Virus record (IMG/VR): IMGVR_UViG_3300046171_000267
Coordinates: 1-64,000 of that record
Reading direction: 5' to 3' (one strand)
Source of the DNA: a virus
Length of the DNA stretch: 64,000 nt
Both the position numbers and the translations under genes were made by a program. Numbering within the stretch: position 1 is the first letter of the stretch; each line of letters starts with the position of its first letter. Positions 9,396-22,100 of the stretch are shown here, piece by piece. The notes beneath the pieces were generated by a model. It had not been told where the DNA came from and ran no database searches. It was given only the letters and a program-made list of their open reading frames with translations.

Positions 9396-11408
9396 ATGTT
9401 AGGAGGTAGCAGGAGAGCAGGAAAACTAAACACCTTCATGGATGATTATGATGGTGCTAATTACTTTAAAACTGACGATCAAAAAAATGACTATTTAGCA
9501 AGTAGGGGTTTTGATCCAAATTCAAATGCTGGAAAATTATACTCGGGCGGTTTTGATAAGGCTAAAAAAGCAAAGGAAGATTACATAACAGATTACGATT
9601 TTTCTAAGTTTGGCGAAGACGGCTTGGGAGATGATTTTTTTACTGGCTTTAATAAAGCAGGGGAAGATGCTTTTGCTAACTTCATAAATGATCAAAAAGG
9701 TATTTATGACTTTTCTGGAAGGAATCAATACTTCCTAGCCAATAATGAAGATGGATTTACAATGTCAGCAGGTGGTGGAAAGAATTATGAAGCTTATGTG
9801 AAAAATAATCCTGATCTGCTGCAGAGCTATAACACAGCAAAAATGGGAGGCGACACAAGAACTCTTGCTGAATTTGGAAAGGAACATTACGAAACTTTCG
9901 GCAAAGATGAGGGCAGGCAAATATCAAATAATTATGCGTTATTTCAGGATGGAGTTTATGTAGGAGAAAACGCTGATTTAAATCAACTTTACCAAGACTT
10001 CCTACCAAACTATTCCGAGTACTTTACCAATCCATACGAAAATGAAGGGTTTGGAACAATAGCTGGGTTTTATAATGATGGCATTGCAGTGCCAGAATCA
10101 GACACACCTGCATTAGATGAGTTAAATTCTGGTAACTACGGCAGGCAAGCTGGCCCAGACGGTATCATGAACACGGATGATGATATCATAAATGCACCTG
10201 ATCCTTTTCTGGTAAACAAGGCAATGTACGAAGAGGAAGGGAAGGACTTGGATAAACGAGTAGAGATGTCCACAAAGAATGCCCTAGAGTTCAAGGACGC
10301 AGTTGAACTACTTGGAACAACACAAAAGTCATCACTTGATACTGCTGCGGATACACTTGCCACAGAATCAGATGCCGCTGCTACGACATTAGCAAATGCG
10401 CAGAAGCTAAATGCTAATAATAAATATCGTGACATCACAGATGCATTGAGGGGAGACACGCTTGGTGCAATGCGAGCAGGTCGCTTTGGAACTAATAATG
10501 CTACAGACAGACTTTTAGTTGATGCGGTAGCAAGAGCTGCTTCAGATAAAGCGGGTGTGTTAGGCGACATAGACGAAGCCCTTGCAGAAGATAAGTTTGG
10601 TAATGAAATGGCCAAAATTACGACCAAGTTTAACAACGCAAATAGTCTTACTAATCTTAAGATGGAACTTGGCGAAGGGTACAATCGTGAGATTCAGACG
10701 CTAAAAGATATGGTAGCAGAAAAAGTCGGTTCGACTCCTGATGAGACCGATTATCTGATGGGACTAGTAGAAGACACAGCTGCTATTGCAGCGCTTAAAG
10801 GTGAGTTAGACTTAAAGAACGCACAGGATACTGTCACATTTATGAACCAAGTGCTTGATAAATTTTTGTCAGACCCGACATCAATAGCAAGTGCATCTAC
10901 CCAGAATCAAACTGATCTTGATAATCTTGATACTGATTTGGTTGATTTTGTTGATCGACTAAATACAAAATACGCTAATGCCCCTGAGGTGATCGAGATG
11001 ATTGAGCTTGTTAATTCTTACGACACGCTTGACACCTCGCAAAAAAGAAAATTGTTTGAAACTATTGAACTTGTGGGGGCAACACAGGCTGGACTTGGTA
11101 GTGGTTCTGATGCAGTAACCAAGACAGTATCGCCACAACTTAAAGATGCTTCTAATGCCGCAGTAGGCTATTCGCAATCACAAGGACTTGGTGACCAGTT
11201 TGATATTTCCGTTGGTTCTATTTTCTCAGGAATTGCCGCAATCAGAGACAATAAACCAGTAGCAGATGTTGCGAATGCGTTTGGTCTTAAACAGGGAAGT
11301 GAGGGCGATCAGTTGATTCGAGGTATTTCAGACTTGCTTTCCGATGATGATACTGAGGAGGAGGCCAAAGATAAAATCTGTTCAATCGATGGGATAAATT
11401 GTACATGA
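9396..11408 (+). CDS. Putative virion protein with HYxxxGxxEGR module
   Basis: A strong ribosome binding site AGGAGG at 9385-9390 selects the ATG at 9396 (670 aa) rather than upstream in-frame codons. Around residues 125-180 it has a module with NPDL...FGKEHYETFGKDEGR, a unit known from many phage and marine bacterial structural proteins. A GPDGIMNTDDD loop near residue 250 matches the calcium-binding-like loops of the preceding gene. The middle and C-terminal parts are long Ala/Asp/Leu-rich helices, probably coiled. It overlaps the next gene by ATGA, so translation is probably coupled. Likely a tail or ejection protein; inferred from context. Confidence 0.6.
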   Translation: MLGGSRRAGKLNTFMDDYDGANYFKTDDQKNDYLASRGFDPNSNAGKLYSGGFDKAKKAKEDYITDYDFSKFGEDGLGDDFFTGFNKAGEDAFANFINDQKGIYDFSGRNQYFLANNEDGFTMSAGGGKNYEAYVKNNPDLLQSYNTAKMGGDTRTLAEFGKEHYETFGKDEGRQISNNYALFQDGVYVGENADLNQLYQDFLPNYSEYFTNPYENEGFGTIAGFYNDGIAVPESDTPALDELNSGNYGRQAGPDGIMNTDDDIINAPDPFLVNKAMYEEEGKDLDKRVEMSTKNALEFKDAVELLGTTQKSSLDTAADTLATESDAAATTLANAQKLNANNKYRDITDALRGDTLGAMRAGRFGTNNATDRLLVDAVARAASDKAGVLGDIDEALAEDKFGNEMAKITTKFNNANSLTNLKMELGEGYNREIQTLKDMVAEKVGSTPDETDYLMGLVEDTAAIAALKGELDLKNAQDTVTFMNQVLDKFLSDPTSIASASTQNQTDLDNLDTDLVDFVDRLNTKYANAPEVIEMIELVNSYDTLDTSQKRKLFETIELVGATQAGLGSGSDAVTKTVSPQLKDASNAAVGYSQSQGLGDQFDISVGSIFSGIAAIRDNKPVADVANAFGLKQGSEGDQLIRGISDLLSDDDTEEEAKDKICSIDGINCT

Positions 11409-13141
11409 GAGCCAGACTACAAGGATTAGCACCAAGGGGTGAGTTTAAAAGCCCTTATGATATTAAGGCGAGAGTTACCCGTAACCAAGCTCGTGGCCCT
11501 TCGAATAATGAGCAAATCAAAGCTGACACCAGTGTTCTTGACGGTATTTTAGCTGCAGAGAGAGCAGACAAGTATGCAGCCAAGGCAGATAACAGAAGAG
11601 CCGAAATTAATATGGCTCTCAAAGAGTATGATAATAATCTTCGCAAAGACCTTGAGAGATTCAAGTTTGAAAACCTTGGCGGAGAAGAACAGCTTAAGAT
11701 TAAAAAATCTCAGCTTAAATCTAGTTTAGCACAGTTTGCTCTCTATGCATCAGATAGAGTCCGTGACTTGATGGATGATAAGTCAGAAACTAATAGACTA
11801 GTCCGAGTAAGAGAAGAAGGTGAGAAGCTGGAGGAGCGAGCAGAGCAGTATTTGGCAGAGTTAAATGAATTAGTAAACGCAGAAGTACTAAGTGCAATTA
11901 CGACTTCTGTTGATCAAGATATACAGGATTATATAGGAAGAAAACTGCCTTCTGCTCAGGATGAATTATCTCCATCGCAACAAGAGGAATTGATAAGAAT
12001 GTTTGGTTCAAGGTTTAGACCTAACATCGAAACTAAATATGAGGGTACTAAAAAAGAGGTCATGCGGATGCAGATTAAGGCTTCAGAGCTTAAAACTGAA
12101 GGACTTACTGAGCAGGCGGCAAGTCAACTTATTTTAGAATTAGACAGTCAGCTTAAGCCGTTAAGAAGGATGGCGAGTAATTTCTTTGATGAAGTTCAGG
12201 ATGACAACATGAATAGGCAAGTTCCGAAAAGTTCACCACCGCCTGCTCCTACAACATCACCGAATACTGAACCACCGCCTCTTCCAGCGAATAATCCTTT
12301 AGGAACAAACGCTCCTACTGGTAATACTGTTGAGGAAAAAGTTAACCCACTAGACGGCATAACACCAGACGAAGGAGAAGCACCAGACGAAGGAGAAAGT
12401 AAACCCGTAGTGCAAACGGTGCCTGCTAGACCCACGACTAAAAGGCGTGGTAGACAAGGAAACCTAAAGCAAACAGGTGCAGCTAAAAGACCCCCTAATA
12501 TACTTTCCCGTATCGCAGGAAGTTTCTCAGGTAACAATAAAAACCAAGATTCTATACTTCGCGACAGAATTGCTTTGCAAAAAGAAGCAGAGAAATATGG
12601 CATACCTTTTACAACTTCTGCAGAGGTTCGTAGAAAGTTGGCAGAGCTTGATTCAGCACCGCTTGAAGCCTCAGCGGGTGAGGATGTAGTCGAACAGCCC
12701 CCGACTCCACCTGCTATTGAGGAACCTTTGCAAGCAGCACCCACTCAGCCACCAAGAGCCGAACAGGCTCCAAGCCTTCCAGATGTTGATCTTTTAAGCA
12801 GAGTATCAGCTCGTGAAGATGGCCCAATGTTTTCAGTCTACGACAAGCCACCGCCAACAAAGATGCTACCAGTCTCTCAGTATGGAAATGCAGATCGTCA
12901 GGCTATGAGAAATTTTCAAGGGCAGAATGTGATTCCTGTGAATGCTGTGCAAACCTTGCCAGATGGGACTACTGCAGGTTTTAGGGCGTTAGCCATTGAT
13001 TCTAATGGTGATGGTAACCCTGATAAAATTTTGGACATTATAGATCAACCTAGATTTACGAATCCTAAAGGACAAAGAATAGACCAACAGTATAATAGCC
13101 CTGAAATGTTAAATGCATTAAGGGGGAGTTTAGGCATATGA
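11405..13141 (+). CDS. Putative internal virion protein, coiled coil and Pro-rich
   Basis: The ATG at 11405 overlaps the preceding stop (ATGA), giving a 578-aa protein. The N-terminal half (about residues 45-250) is strongly charged and helical, with heptad-like stretches that predict coiled coil. Residues 270-330 are Pro-rich, including two direct APDEGE repeats, and a second Pro-rich part follows near residues 410-460. The C-terminal 100 residues look folded and contain a SNGDGNPD acidic loop. It sits immediately before the giant protein gene. The family is not recognised; a linker or ejected internal virion protein is an inference from composition and operon position. Confidence 0.55.
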   Translation: MRARLQGLAPRGEFKSPYDIKARVTRNQARGPSNNEQIKADTSVLDGILAAERADKYAAKADNRRAEINMALKEYDNNLRKDLERFKFENLGGEEQLKIKKSQLKSSLAQFALYASDRVRDLMDDKSETNRLVRVREEGEKLEERAEQYLAELNELVNAEVLSAITTSVDQDIQDYIGRKLPSAQDELSPSQQEELIRMFGSRFRPNIETKYEGTKKEVMRMQIKASELKTEGLTEQAASQLILELDSQLKPLRRMASNFFDEVQDDNMNRQVPKSSPPPAPTTSPNTEPPPLPANNPLGTNAPTGNTVEEKVNPLDGITPDEGEAPDEGESKPVVQTVPARPTTKRRGRQGNLKQTGAAKRPPNILSRIAGSFSGNNKNQDSILRDRIALQKEAEKYGIPFTTSAEVRRKLAELDSAPLEASAGEDVVEQPPTPPAIEEPLQAAPTQPPRAEQAPSLPDVDLLSRVSAREDGPMFSVYDKPPPTKMLPVSQYGNADRQAMRNFQGQNVIPVNAVQTLPDGTTAGFRALAIDSNGDGNPDKILDIIDQPRFTNPKGQRIDQQYNSPEMLNALRGSLGI

Positions 13142-13142
13142 T

Positions 13143-16100
13143 ATGGAATACTCTAGTCGTTCTTTAAATAAGTTTAAGGAAAACCTGAGGCAACTGGGTG
13201 ATCCTGATGTTGATACAACTGACACCTATTTAGTAAGAAGGCTTACTAGGGAGATCGAAGAGAGGGGATACACCATTGATGAAATTGGTGATCCTGAGTT
13301 TGCCTCTCATGCACGAGAAGTAGCTAACCTTAAGCCAAGAGCTTACAAGGGTGCGATTGATGAGTTTGGGCGTGGCATTTCAAGTGGGCTTGAAGGAATG
13401 AAAGGCACTGCCAAGGCTGGTATCGGACTGGCTGCAGGTGCATTAGGATTTGATGAAGTAGAAGATGATTTGATGTCCTCAGCTCGTCTCAACTTTGAGA
13501 AAGCAATCAAGGAAGGCCCAAGAAGCGAGCGTGATATCACTAAGGTGAACCCTTTTGCAGAAGGAGGAAGTTGGTCATCACTTGGTCGATGGGCTGCAGG
13601 AATGGCTGGCGAAGTCGCTCCGCAAGCACTCGAACTAGTTGGCTCTATGGTTATCGGTGCAGGTGTTGGAGGTGTTGCGGCACAGGCAGCAAAGCAGGGA
13701 ATTAAGAAAAAGATAAAAGACGAGATTAAGGAGGGTGTTGATCTAGACGAGAGACTTCGTAAGGAGATGCGTAAGAAGTTTAGCAGTGGAGCAAAGTGGG
13801 GTGCTGGAGTTTCTACTGCAGGCTCTTCTATTACTCAGAATTCAGGTGAAGTCTATGCTGACCTCTATAATAGTTCCAACGGATTCACCGAGCCTGAGTA
13901 CATAATGGAGGACGGTGAGCGGGTAAAGAATCCTAATTATGTAGATGCTAAAGATGCCCGAATGATGTCAATACTCGCAGGCGGTGTATCTGGTGCTCTG
14001 GAGTCTGCTATACCGCTAACCCTAATTGGAAGACTTTCTCAAAAAATAGGAATGGGTGAAGCGAGGACTCAGGTGGGTAAGATGATAAATTCTATGCCTG
14101 CGGGAGTCGTATTTGCAGGAACTGCAGGCGTAGAGGGTGCAACAGAAGCAGGGCAGGAACTTGTTAATTGGGCAGCAGCAAAGATTGCCCGTGGTGAAGA
14201 CCTTGATCTTACTCAGCAGGACATCAATCAGCTTATCAATGCAGGAGCGATGGGTGTTATGGGAGGTACTGTCCTTGGCGGAGGTGTCGAGCTTACCCGT
14301 AAAGCTTTGAGTTCCGAAGATAGTGCTCCTGATATAGACATTTCTGATATCCCAGAGCAGGAAGATGAAGGTGTTATTGAGCCAACATATGAAAGCGATT
14401 TAAGCACGGGAGACTATGTTATTCGACCAGCTACAGGAGAAGTGGGTCGAGTCATGGAAAACCTTGGTGGTGGAAAACTGAAGGTGGTAAATGCTGATGG
14501 TGAGGTAATTTTGACTGAGGGCGGTAGCGAGGAACAGGATGCAACTCGTTGGAACCTTGACCCTGATCTTAAGCTTGATCTGGAAAAGGATGATCTTGCT
14601 AAGCTGCCTACAGTCTCATTGAAGAGAATTGAGCAGTTTGCTACAGGTGATTACGCCAAGCGAGTTGAGGAGGTATTAAAAGAGCGTGGGGAGGAGATTG
14701 CCAGAACTGAGCTTGTTGAAGAGGAAGTAAAAACTTTTTTAACTCTTCCATCTATACCTAAAGGTTTTGTCCGAATTATACATCAGACAAGCGAAAGTCT
14801 AATTGAGAAAATCAAATCAGAGGGATTGCAGTGGAAGTTTAACTTGGGAAATACAGCCCATGTAATATCTTCAATGGATCAGCTTGACAGTTATGTGGAT
14901 GACCAAGGTAATCTAAAAGATTTTACAGGCGGTGGAAGCACGATGAATGTAGCCGTGATGGATATTCCGCAAGACGTTTATGACAGAGCAGCTCGACCAA
15001 AAAGATACGCAAACCCTGACGGTACTTTTGAGGTTGAGGGAACTATTGATCCTAAGTATTTCGTCGCCAAGGTAAGCGGAAAAAATGTTCTTGCTAGTGA
15101 AACGAAAGAACCAGTAAAAATAAAAGAAAATCTAGTAGTTCGTAAAGAAGGCAAGGAGGAAGTACTGGAAGGTAAGTATGAGATAAAAGAGGATGATGAT
15201 GATATTAGTTATGAATTTACCCCTCAGCCCGATCTTACAGATTCTCGAAAGCTTGCGATTAAGGAAGCTATCGAAGAAAAACTAAAAGCAGTAGCGGAAA
15301 AAAAGAAAAAGTCATTCAAGGGTATTCACACTTGGATAGACAGCCTTACTGATAAACAGATGGTAAAGGAGCATGAGGCTCGCAAAGGCTCTGCTAAAAT
15401 AGAATTAGCCAAGAGGCTCAAGAGTAAGGGCTACATTGTTAATGATGAGCTCATACCATCTAGAAAAGATTTTGCTGATGTAGAAACCAACAGGGAAAAG
15501 TATTATCAACTTCTCGATGAAATCGAAAATGAGGATATACCCACAAGCGGAAAAGCGTACAACAATCTTAAGAAGAACGACAAGCTGCGAGGCTTCCTTA
15601 ATAAACATCATAGCAAGCATTTTGATTCAGACGGAAATCTGTTACCTAATAAAATAGATAGAGAGCTTAGCAGGGATGAATTAAAGGAAGAGCAGGAGAA
15701 AAGAAGGTTAGCAAATGAACAGTGGCTCAAGACAAACAAAGCAGAAGGAGTGTTTAAGTATGAGCGTGGGAATTGGTTAGTCACCAAAGTTTTCAGCGAG
15801 GGTACAGTTGCGATACAAAAGATCAAGGATGGGAAGCCTGTCGCAAGTGAAACAAAAGTGATTGGAGTTAGGAACTTAGGTGAACGAAATCCCGATTATA
15901 AGGTTAATAAAATTGGGGAAGTATTTATTGATTCAACTTCTAATATTAGGAGATACATTTTCGGGAACAGAGCAGGTAAGTACGATACCCTAGATAATGA
16001 GGGTGTTGTAATAGCTCAGACAACTAGAGATGAAAAACCAACACCAAGTCAAGTCAAGCGAGACCGAGAGGAACTTGATATTGATCTGGAAGCAGAGCAA

Positions 16101-19100
16101 CAAGCTGAAGAAGAAAAAAGGCTTAAGGCAATCAGGAAAATTGTAGGTAAGGATGTCAAGATTGGCCCGATTGTTAATAATAGGTTTAATGTAGATACAA
16201 AAATCGGAGGTCTTACAATCAGGAGAAGTTACAAGTGGGAGCCTGTCTCCGAGACGCTTCAGGGTAGCCGTCCACAGCCTGTAATTGCAGCGGGGTGGAC
16301 TGGCCCAATTCCATATTTTCAAACTTCAGAAGAAGTACAAAAAGACTTTCCTTCATTAAATCCCGAAGGATTTTATATTCGTGGATTTAGAGATACAGAC
16401 GGCTCTATAAGATTATTTGAAGACAGGCAGACGAAACCAATTTACACCGAGAGCAAGAAGAGCAAGACCTACACAAACAAAATTCCTTTGATTAATCCCG
16501 AAGGGGGATTTTCTTGGAAAACAGTCTACAACCAGTGGACAGGTGAGAAGAAAAGCGTAGCGAGTCCATCCAGTTCCAGTGAGCCAATACTAGATAATTA
16601 CTCCGAAGACTTTGGGGATGCTATAATTAAATATCAGCCAGCCAAGGGAGAAACAATAAAGGATGCCATTGGTGATAAATTTGATACCCAAACGAAGGAT
16701 AATCGTGGGGGTAGAACACTTGGTGTTGTATTTCAGGATAAAGAATCAGGAGAAGTATTTGTAAGGACTGCCCAAGCAGTTAAGGACGGGATTAAAGTTG
16801 ATGGGCTGATTTCACAAAAAGCATATAATCCTAGAGCCCAGAAGAGCAGGGCAAGAATTGTGGATTCTGAGTTTGATGAGAAGTACTCAGTTATCGGGTA
16901 TTTTGAAAAAGCCTCCAGAAAAAGTAAGGCTGACACTTGGATAACAGGGGCAAAGAAAAGATTCAATTTTGAAGATCAAGCCTCTTTCAAGGCTGCAAAA
17001 AATAAGATTAGCAAATTGCCTGAGGATCACCCTTTTACTCGTTATAAAGATGGAGACACAGATGAAGAAATAGTTGATGAGAACGGTGACTACAATCCGC
17101 TATTATCCGCCTATAATTCTGATTTTCATAATGATGTTCGTGTGGCAGACATTTTAGCTGCATTTGGTTTAACTGATGAAGCTAGAGATGCAGGTACGGG
17201 AGGAGCTCGATTTGCAGCACTTGTAAAATACCTTGAAGAAACGAAAAATATCCCTGTTAGAGATAACAGGAAAGTAAGTCTTACTCGTGAAGAACAACAA
17301 GCGGTTATTTCTTATGAGAACGACCTTGTGCAAGAGTCAGAGTCCGATAAGTCAGAGTCCGATTCTGAAGATTCTGAAGACTCTCAGGATTCTGTAGGCG
17401 AAGGACTTGGTGACATCCTGCGTGATTCAGGCTTAAATCCTGATGAACTTGATTTAGATATTTTGAACCAAGTTAGAATTGATAAGAAGTTTGAGGAAGA
17501 TGAAGGCATTCCCAAAGTATTCTTAAGTGTACTTGTAAGAACACAAACAAAGATTGAAGGACTTGTTGGGGCGATACAGCGACTTGAACCTACAGATTTA
17601 CTTAAAGACTTTATAAATTATACGCAAAAGGTCAGGCCCGAAAATTTGGATTGGAATGTAGATAATTTCATTCAAAATTTAGCTTCAGAGTTCACTACTG
17701 ATAATCCCAACTTAAGTAATTTAACCAAACTTCTTGAATTTAATTTACAATATGAACAACTAAGTCAGGCAGAAAGAACTGCTGATCTAGATTCAAGTAT
17801 CGAGGGTGAGATGGGTTATACCAACGAGGAAGTGATAGGAAGTAATGATCTTAGCGACTCTCGTGTGGATGAAGATAGTAAGCGAATGCCTCCTAAGCCA
17901 AAGCCTCTTATTGAGCGATTCCCACAGGAGCAAAGAGAGGGCGTTCTACAGAGAAATGCACAGACCATTGTAGGGTTCCTGCAGGGCAGTGAGCAGAATA
18001 CAGACATCAGGGCAACGCATATGCTGGAGCGGGCCCTTGGTTTAGCAACAGGAAAGGTCAAGGATGCGTTGCGACGACTACAGGGACACCCCTTATTAGA
18101 TGACATACAAGTAGTCTTTCACGATCAGCAAAGCTACATGGGCATAATGCCAGACGGTAGCCGTAAAGACACTCATGTATTCGGCTTCTTCTCAGGCGAC
18201 AGAATACACATGGGGGATATTTTCACCAGTCCACGAGATTCAGATGCCGATCCTTTAGAGAAGTTACTATTTGTATTAACGGAAGAGCTTAGTCACGCAG
18301 TTCTCTACAGAAGTATAGAAGCAGCAAGGGCAGCAAGAGACGGTAAGCAGGTTCCTAAAGGCAAGCTATCTAGAGATGAGCTAAAGAAAGTTGGAGAGAA
18401 CAGCAAGAGGATATACGACCATCTCGTTAAGCAGGCAGGAGGAAACTTTGTTGCAGGATTGCAGAACGAGCAAGAAATGTGGGCTCATGTATTATTTGAT
18501 CGTGACTTCAGGAACTGGGTAAGAAAGCAGGAAAGCCCATCATTTTTAAGAAACATCATAAGATGGTTTAGGGACACAATTAATCGCGTCTTCACAGGTA
18601 TATCCGAGCCACGCCTATTAGATGTAATGGATGAGCAGCTTCAACTGTTCATGAAGGATTCCTTTAGGCAGAGAGAAGAAGAGCAGACTGTCTTAACCTC
18701 AGAAGACTTTTTCGGGGAAGACCCTTTTGATGACCCATATGATGAGCAAAATCAGTTGCCAAATTTTGAAGAGAAAGCCTCAATAGTTTCATCGACCTAT
18801 GAGACCGTACTGGCAGGGATCAATAGGTTTGAGTCAGCATTCGCAAAAGCAATATCTAAGATTTCTCCTGAGATGCAGGATAAGGATCATGTGAAGAATG
18901 CAATAAAGGAGCACACAAAGATTCCAAAGAATATAAAAATCAAGGGACAGAAAGATGTGGCTGTGATGCCAAGAGACCTTAAGCAAGTCGTATCAGAGAA
19001 GATGTCTTTTGTAGAGACAAGAAAAGTCGTAGGGGATCAGCCTGTGCAGACGAATATTGACAGGCGTATTGGGGATTTTGGACAGCCTGCACTTAGAGAC

Positions 19101-22100
19101 CAAGCTCGTGTGTATGCTCACAATATCTTATCAGGCTATTTACAGAAAGCTCACGACGCTAAGGATGATTTAACCAAGACTATCGAAGAGAATCAAAAGA
19201 TAATCGAGGACAACAAGGAGAAGCTTTCAAAGCTCACGAGCAAGACAACCATCTTTAATCAGGTTCAGGTAAAGTCAGAGCTTGCGAGAAGAGCGGGAAC
19301 AATGCTGAAGGGCAGGAACATGAACGCTACATACCAGCGTCTTCTTGCAATTAATCCAGAAGCTGACCTGCCCACTGCAGACTATAAGATAGATGAAGAC
19401 AAATTGTTTGATACTTTAGTGGGGCTTACCGAACTAAATTACGATGTCGAGACGAAGGACTTTAGCTACTTAGTTAATAACTTAGACATCACAGCTAGTG
19501 ACATTGGATTCAACGGAAGTGATGAGTTCGCCAAGGCAATAGTAGCTAGGTTAGTTGGTTCAGATGGATACAAAGATTCCAAGGTTGCCTTCTCGTTGAG
19601 GGTAAGGGCAAGCCGTGACGCCCTCCTGACAGCACAGGAAGATGAATGGAAGAAGGTAAAGCAAGCAGCAGTCGGTGATTACACATCTGTAGATGCTGAT
19701 GGGGTATTTGCTGAGGAGATAAAGACTATTAAGGAAATCCGCAAGGAGAGCGATAAGGCGACGCAAACAATTGATAAAGCTAAGGACAATACCAAGATTG
19801 CTGATGTGCAGATCGAGACCTATGAGGAGGAGTTGTCTTCCTTGAATGAACAGCTTGGTATGCATAAGCCCGTTGAGCTGTATGAGGGTGTAGCGATCAA
19901 AACACTAGCACTTTCTCAGGATGGGGAAATCATTGAGGAGGAGGATGTATTTCAGGTTGTTTCACCAGAATCTGCGGAAGGGAAAAAGCTTCTTCGTAAA
20001 GCAGGTGAAACCCTGAAGATCATCAGGTCAGATAAATTTAAAGATAAATACGGAAGCACCCCTTCAGCCCTGCGCTACTACAAGGAGATGGCACAGAAAT
20101 TATCTGAGGCTTTCACGCCTGATATAATGAATCATGCCCACCTTGGGTTTAAGCTTTCTGCATTGCAATCATTCCAAAGAGTATTCGCAAAGGCAGGAAG
20201 ATTCGGTGTGGAGATGTCAAAGGTACTGAACGGCTTCACGCGCGACAACAAGGAATATCAGAAGAGATTTTACGCACAGGGATTAAGAACTGCGAGAGCA
20301 CACAGGAGGCTAGGCAAAGAGCTGGGCGGTATGGAGATGAGCAAGTATCTCACAACCTTTTACAAAAAAACAATTGGTTGGTTTGAGTCTCGTCCAGAAA
20401 TTCAAAACTACGAAGATGGTGCAAGGAAACTATGGAACCAGTTGAAGGATGAGAAGTTTATGGGATTGAACTACTCATCGCCTAACGGATACAAGGCATT
20501 CCTTAAAATGCTTATTGAGGTGGATATGTCTCGTAAGATGGTTAGAGGAGTTGCCAACCAATGGGGGTTATCAATTGAAGACGAGGGCTTAGTTACCAAA
20601 GATATGGTAACGGGTAATCTTAATTCCATATACAGAAGAGAGATCGAGAAGGGTGCATTGACTGTAGCAAGAAGTGCTGACATGGATGTGGTCGAGCAGG
20701 CAATGGACTTTGGTGAAAAGGGAGCACAGATTGGTGTATTCAGAACTATGCTGGAGAGCCTTGAGGACAAAGGTGAAGAAGCAGATGCGGAGACCTCTGC
20801 CATTGCCGTCTTATCTAAGAGTGGCATCAGTGCAAATGTTGAGAACTTCTTCCTGAACCCTGTCCTGACCTCTTTGGATGCAAGGACTACTGGACTATTC
20901 GTCCCTCAGGGGGAAGATAAAAAAGTTTTAGTTCCACCTGAAGTCGTAAAGGATGCTTGGGAATCATCAGAGGGAGCCAACGCAGGTGCTCGCCTAGCTA
21001 ATATGATTAGGATTATCAATCCCTCAGGAGACTTTGAAGCGACTGCTAAGGTTGTCCTTAAGCACTTGGCGGCCAAGGCATCAGCAGTGGAGAAATTATA
21101 TGATGCAACTGCTCAAGCAAACTCAGATAAGAATCTGCTCAAGATACAGTATGGTAAAAGTGTAGACAACTCCCTGCATAATCGTGAGCTCTCTATGGTA
21201 CTGCCATCAGACTTCTTCCAGTACAACTCATACAGTGAGATCGAAATGCCTATGGAGCTAAACAAGATGGCTCATGCAAAGCATCTTGGCAGGAACGGGG
21301 AAGTTCTTGAAGCTGCAAAGGAACTGCTTCAAAAGGACTATGCGGATGTAAGGGCAAAGTACGACAACCTAATGCGTTCATTAGGCATGAAAACGGTAGG
21401 GAATGATGGATTCACTGATGGTACAATACTTAAAATTCTTAAGGGAGTAAGCCGATCTAAGATTAAGAAGGTCATGTCTATGGATGACTTTAAAGACTTG
21501 GAGGTGAAGGTTAATTCTTATGTCGAAGCCATAAGAGCATGGAAGAAGTTTAACGAATTTATGTCAGGGCAGGAAAGTTGGATGCGAGACACAACTACAG
21601 GGATGGATTTCCTGAAGTTTGTAGCATTTGGTAATGTAAACAATATCCGATCAGCACTGATGAACTTGGGTTCCATACCTGATATCAACAGGAAGCTCGG
21701 TCTGTCTGGAGATGTTGTATTCCGTACAACACTAGGCTCAGCCTTCGGAACTGTACAGGAGATACTTGGTGGATACCTTGAGCGATGGGGAGCAGACTTC
21801 AGGCTTGGTAACTTCCAGCCATTTGCAATGAATGATTACCAAAGAGTAATCTCTGAAATTTTTAATGATCCCCTTGCTGATGATGCAGAGGGAGTCACAG
21901 GAATGATGGGCTACAAGGGGGAACTGAATAAGTCGCAACGAGCCATGCGTAGTATCAGGGCTTGGATTGAGAAAAACAAAGGGGGTAGGGGAAAGAAGGC
22001 TAACCGTAAGTTTACTGCTCTTTCGACTCGTAGCTTCCTGCCTTTCTTGGGTTCACCCTTCGGTACATTATCTCAGGCTATAACTAGATCGCTCGCAAAT

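Noticed and set aside
10136-10684. 182-aa minus-strand frame inside the HYxxxGxxEGR gene
   Set aside because: Ser/Ala/Leu-rich shadow frame opposite a well-supported virion gene; no ribosome site. The 12196-12744 minus frame was dropped for the same reason.
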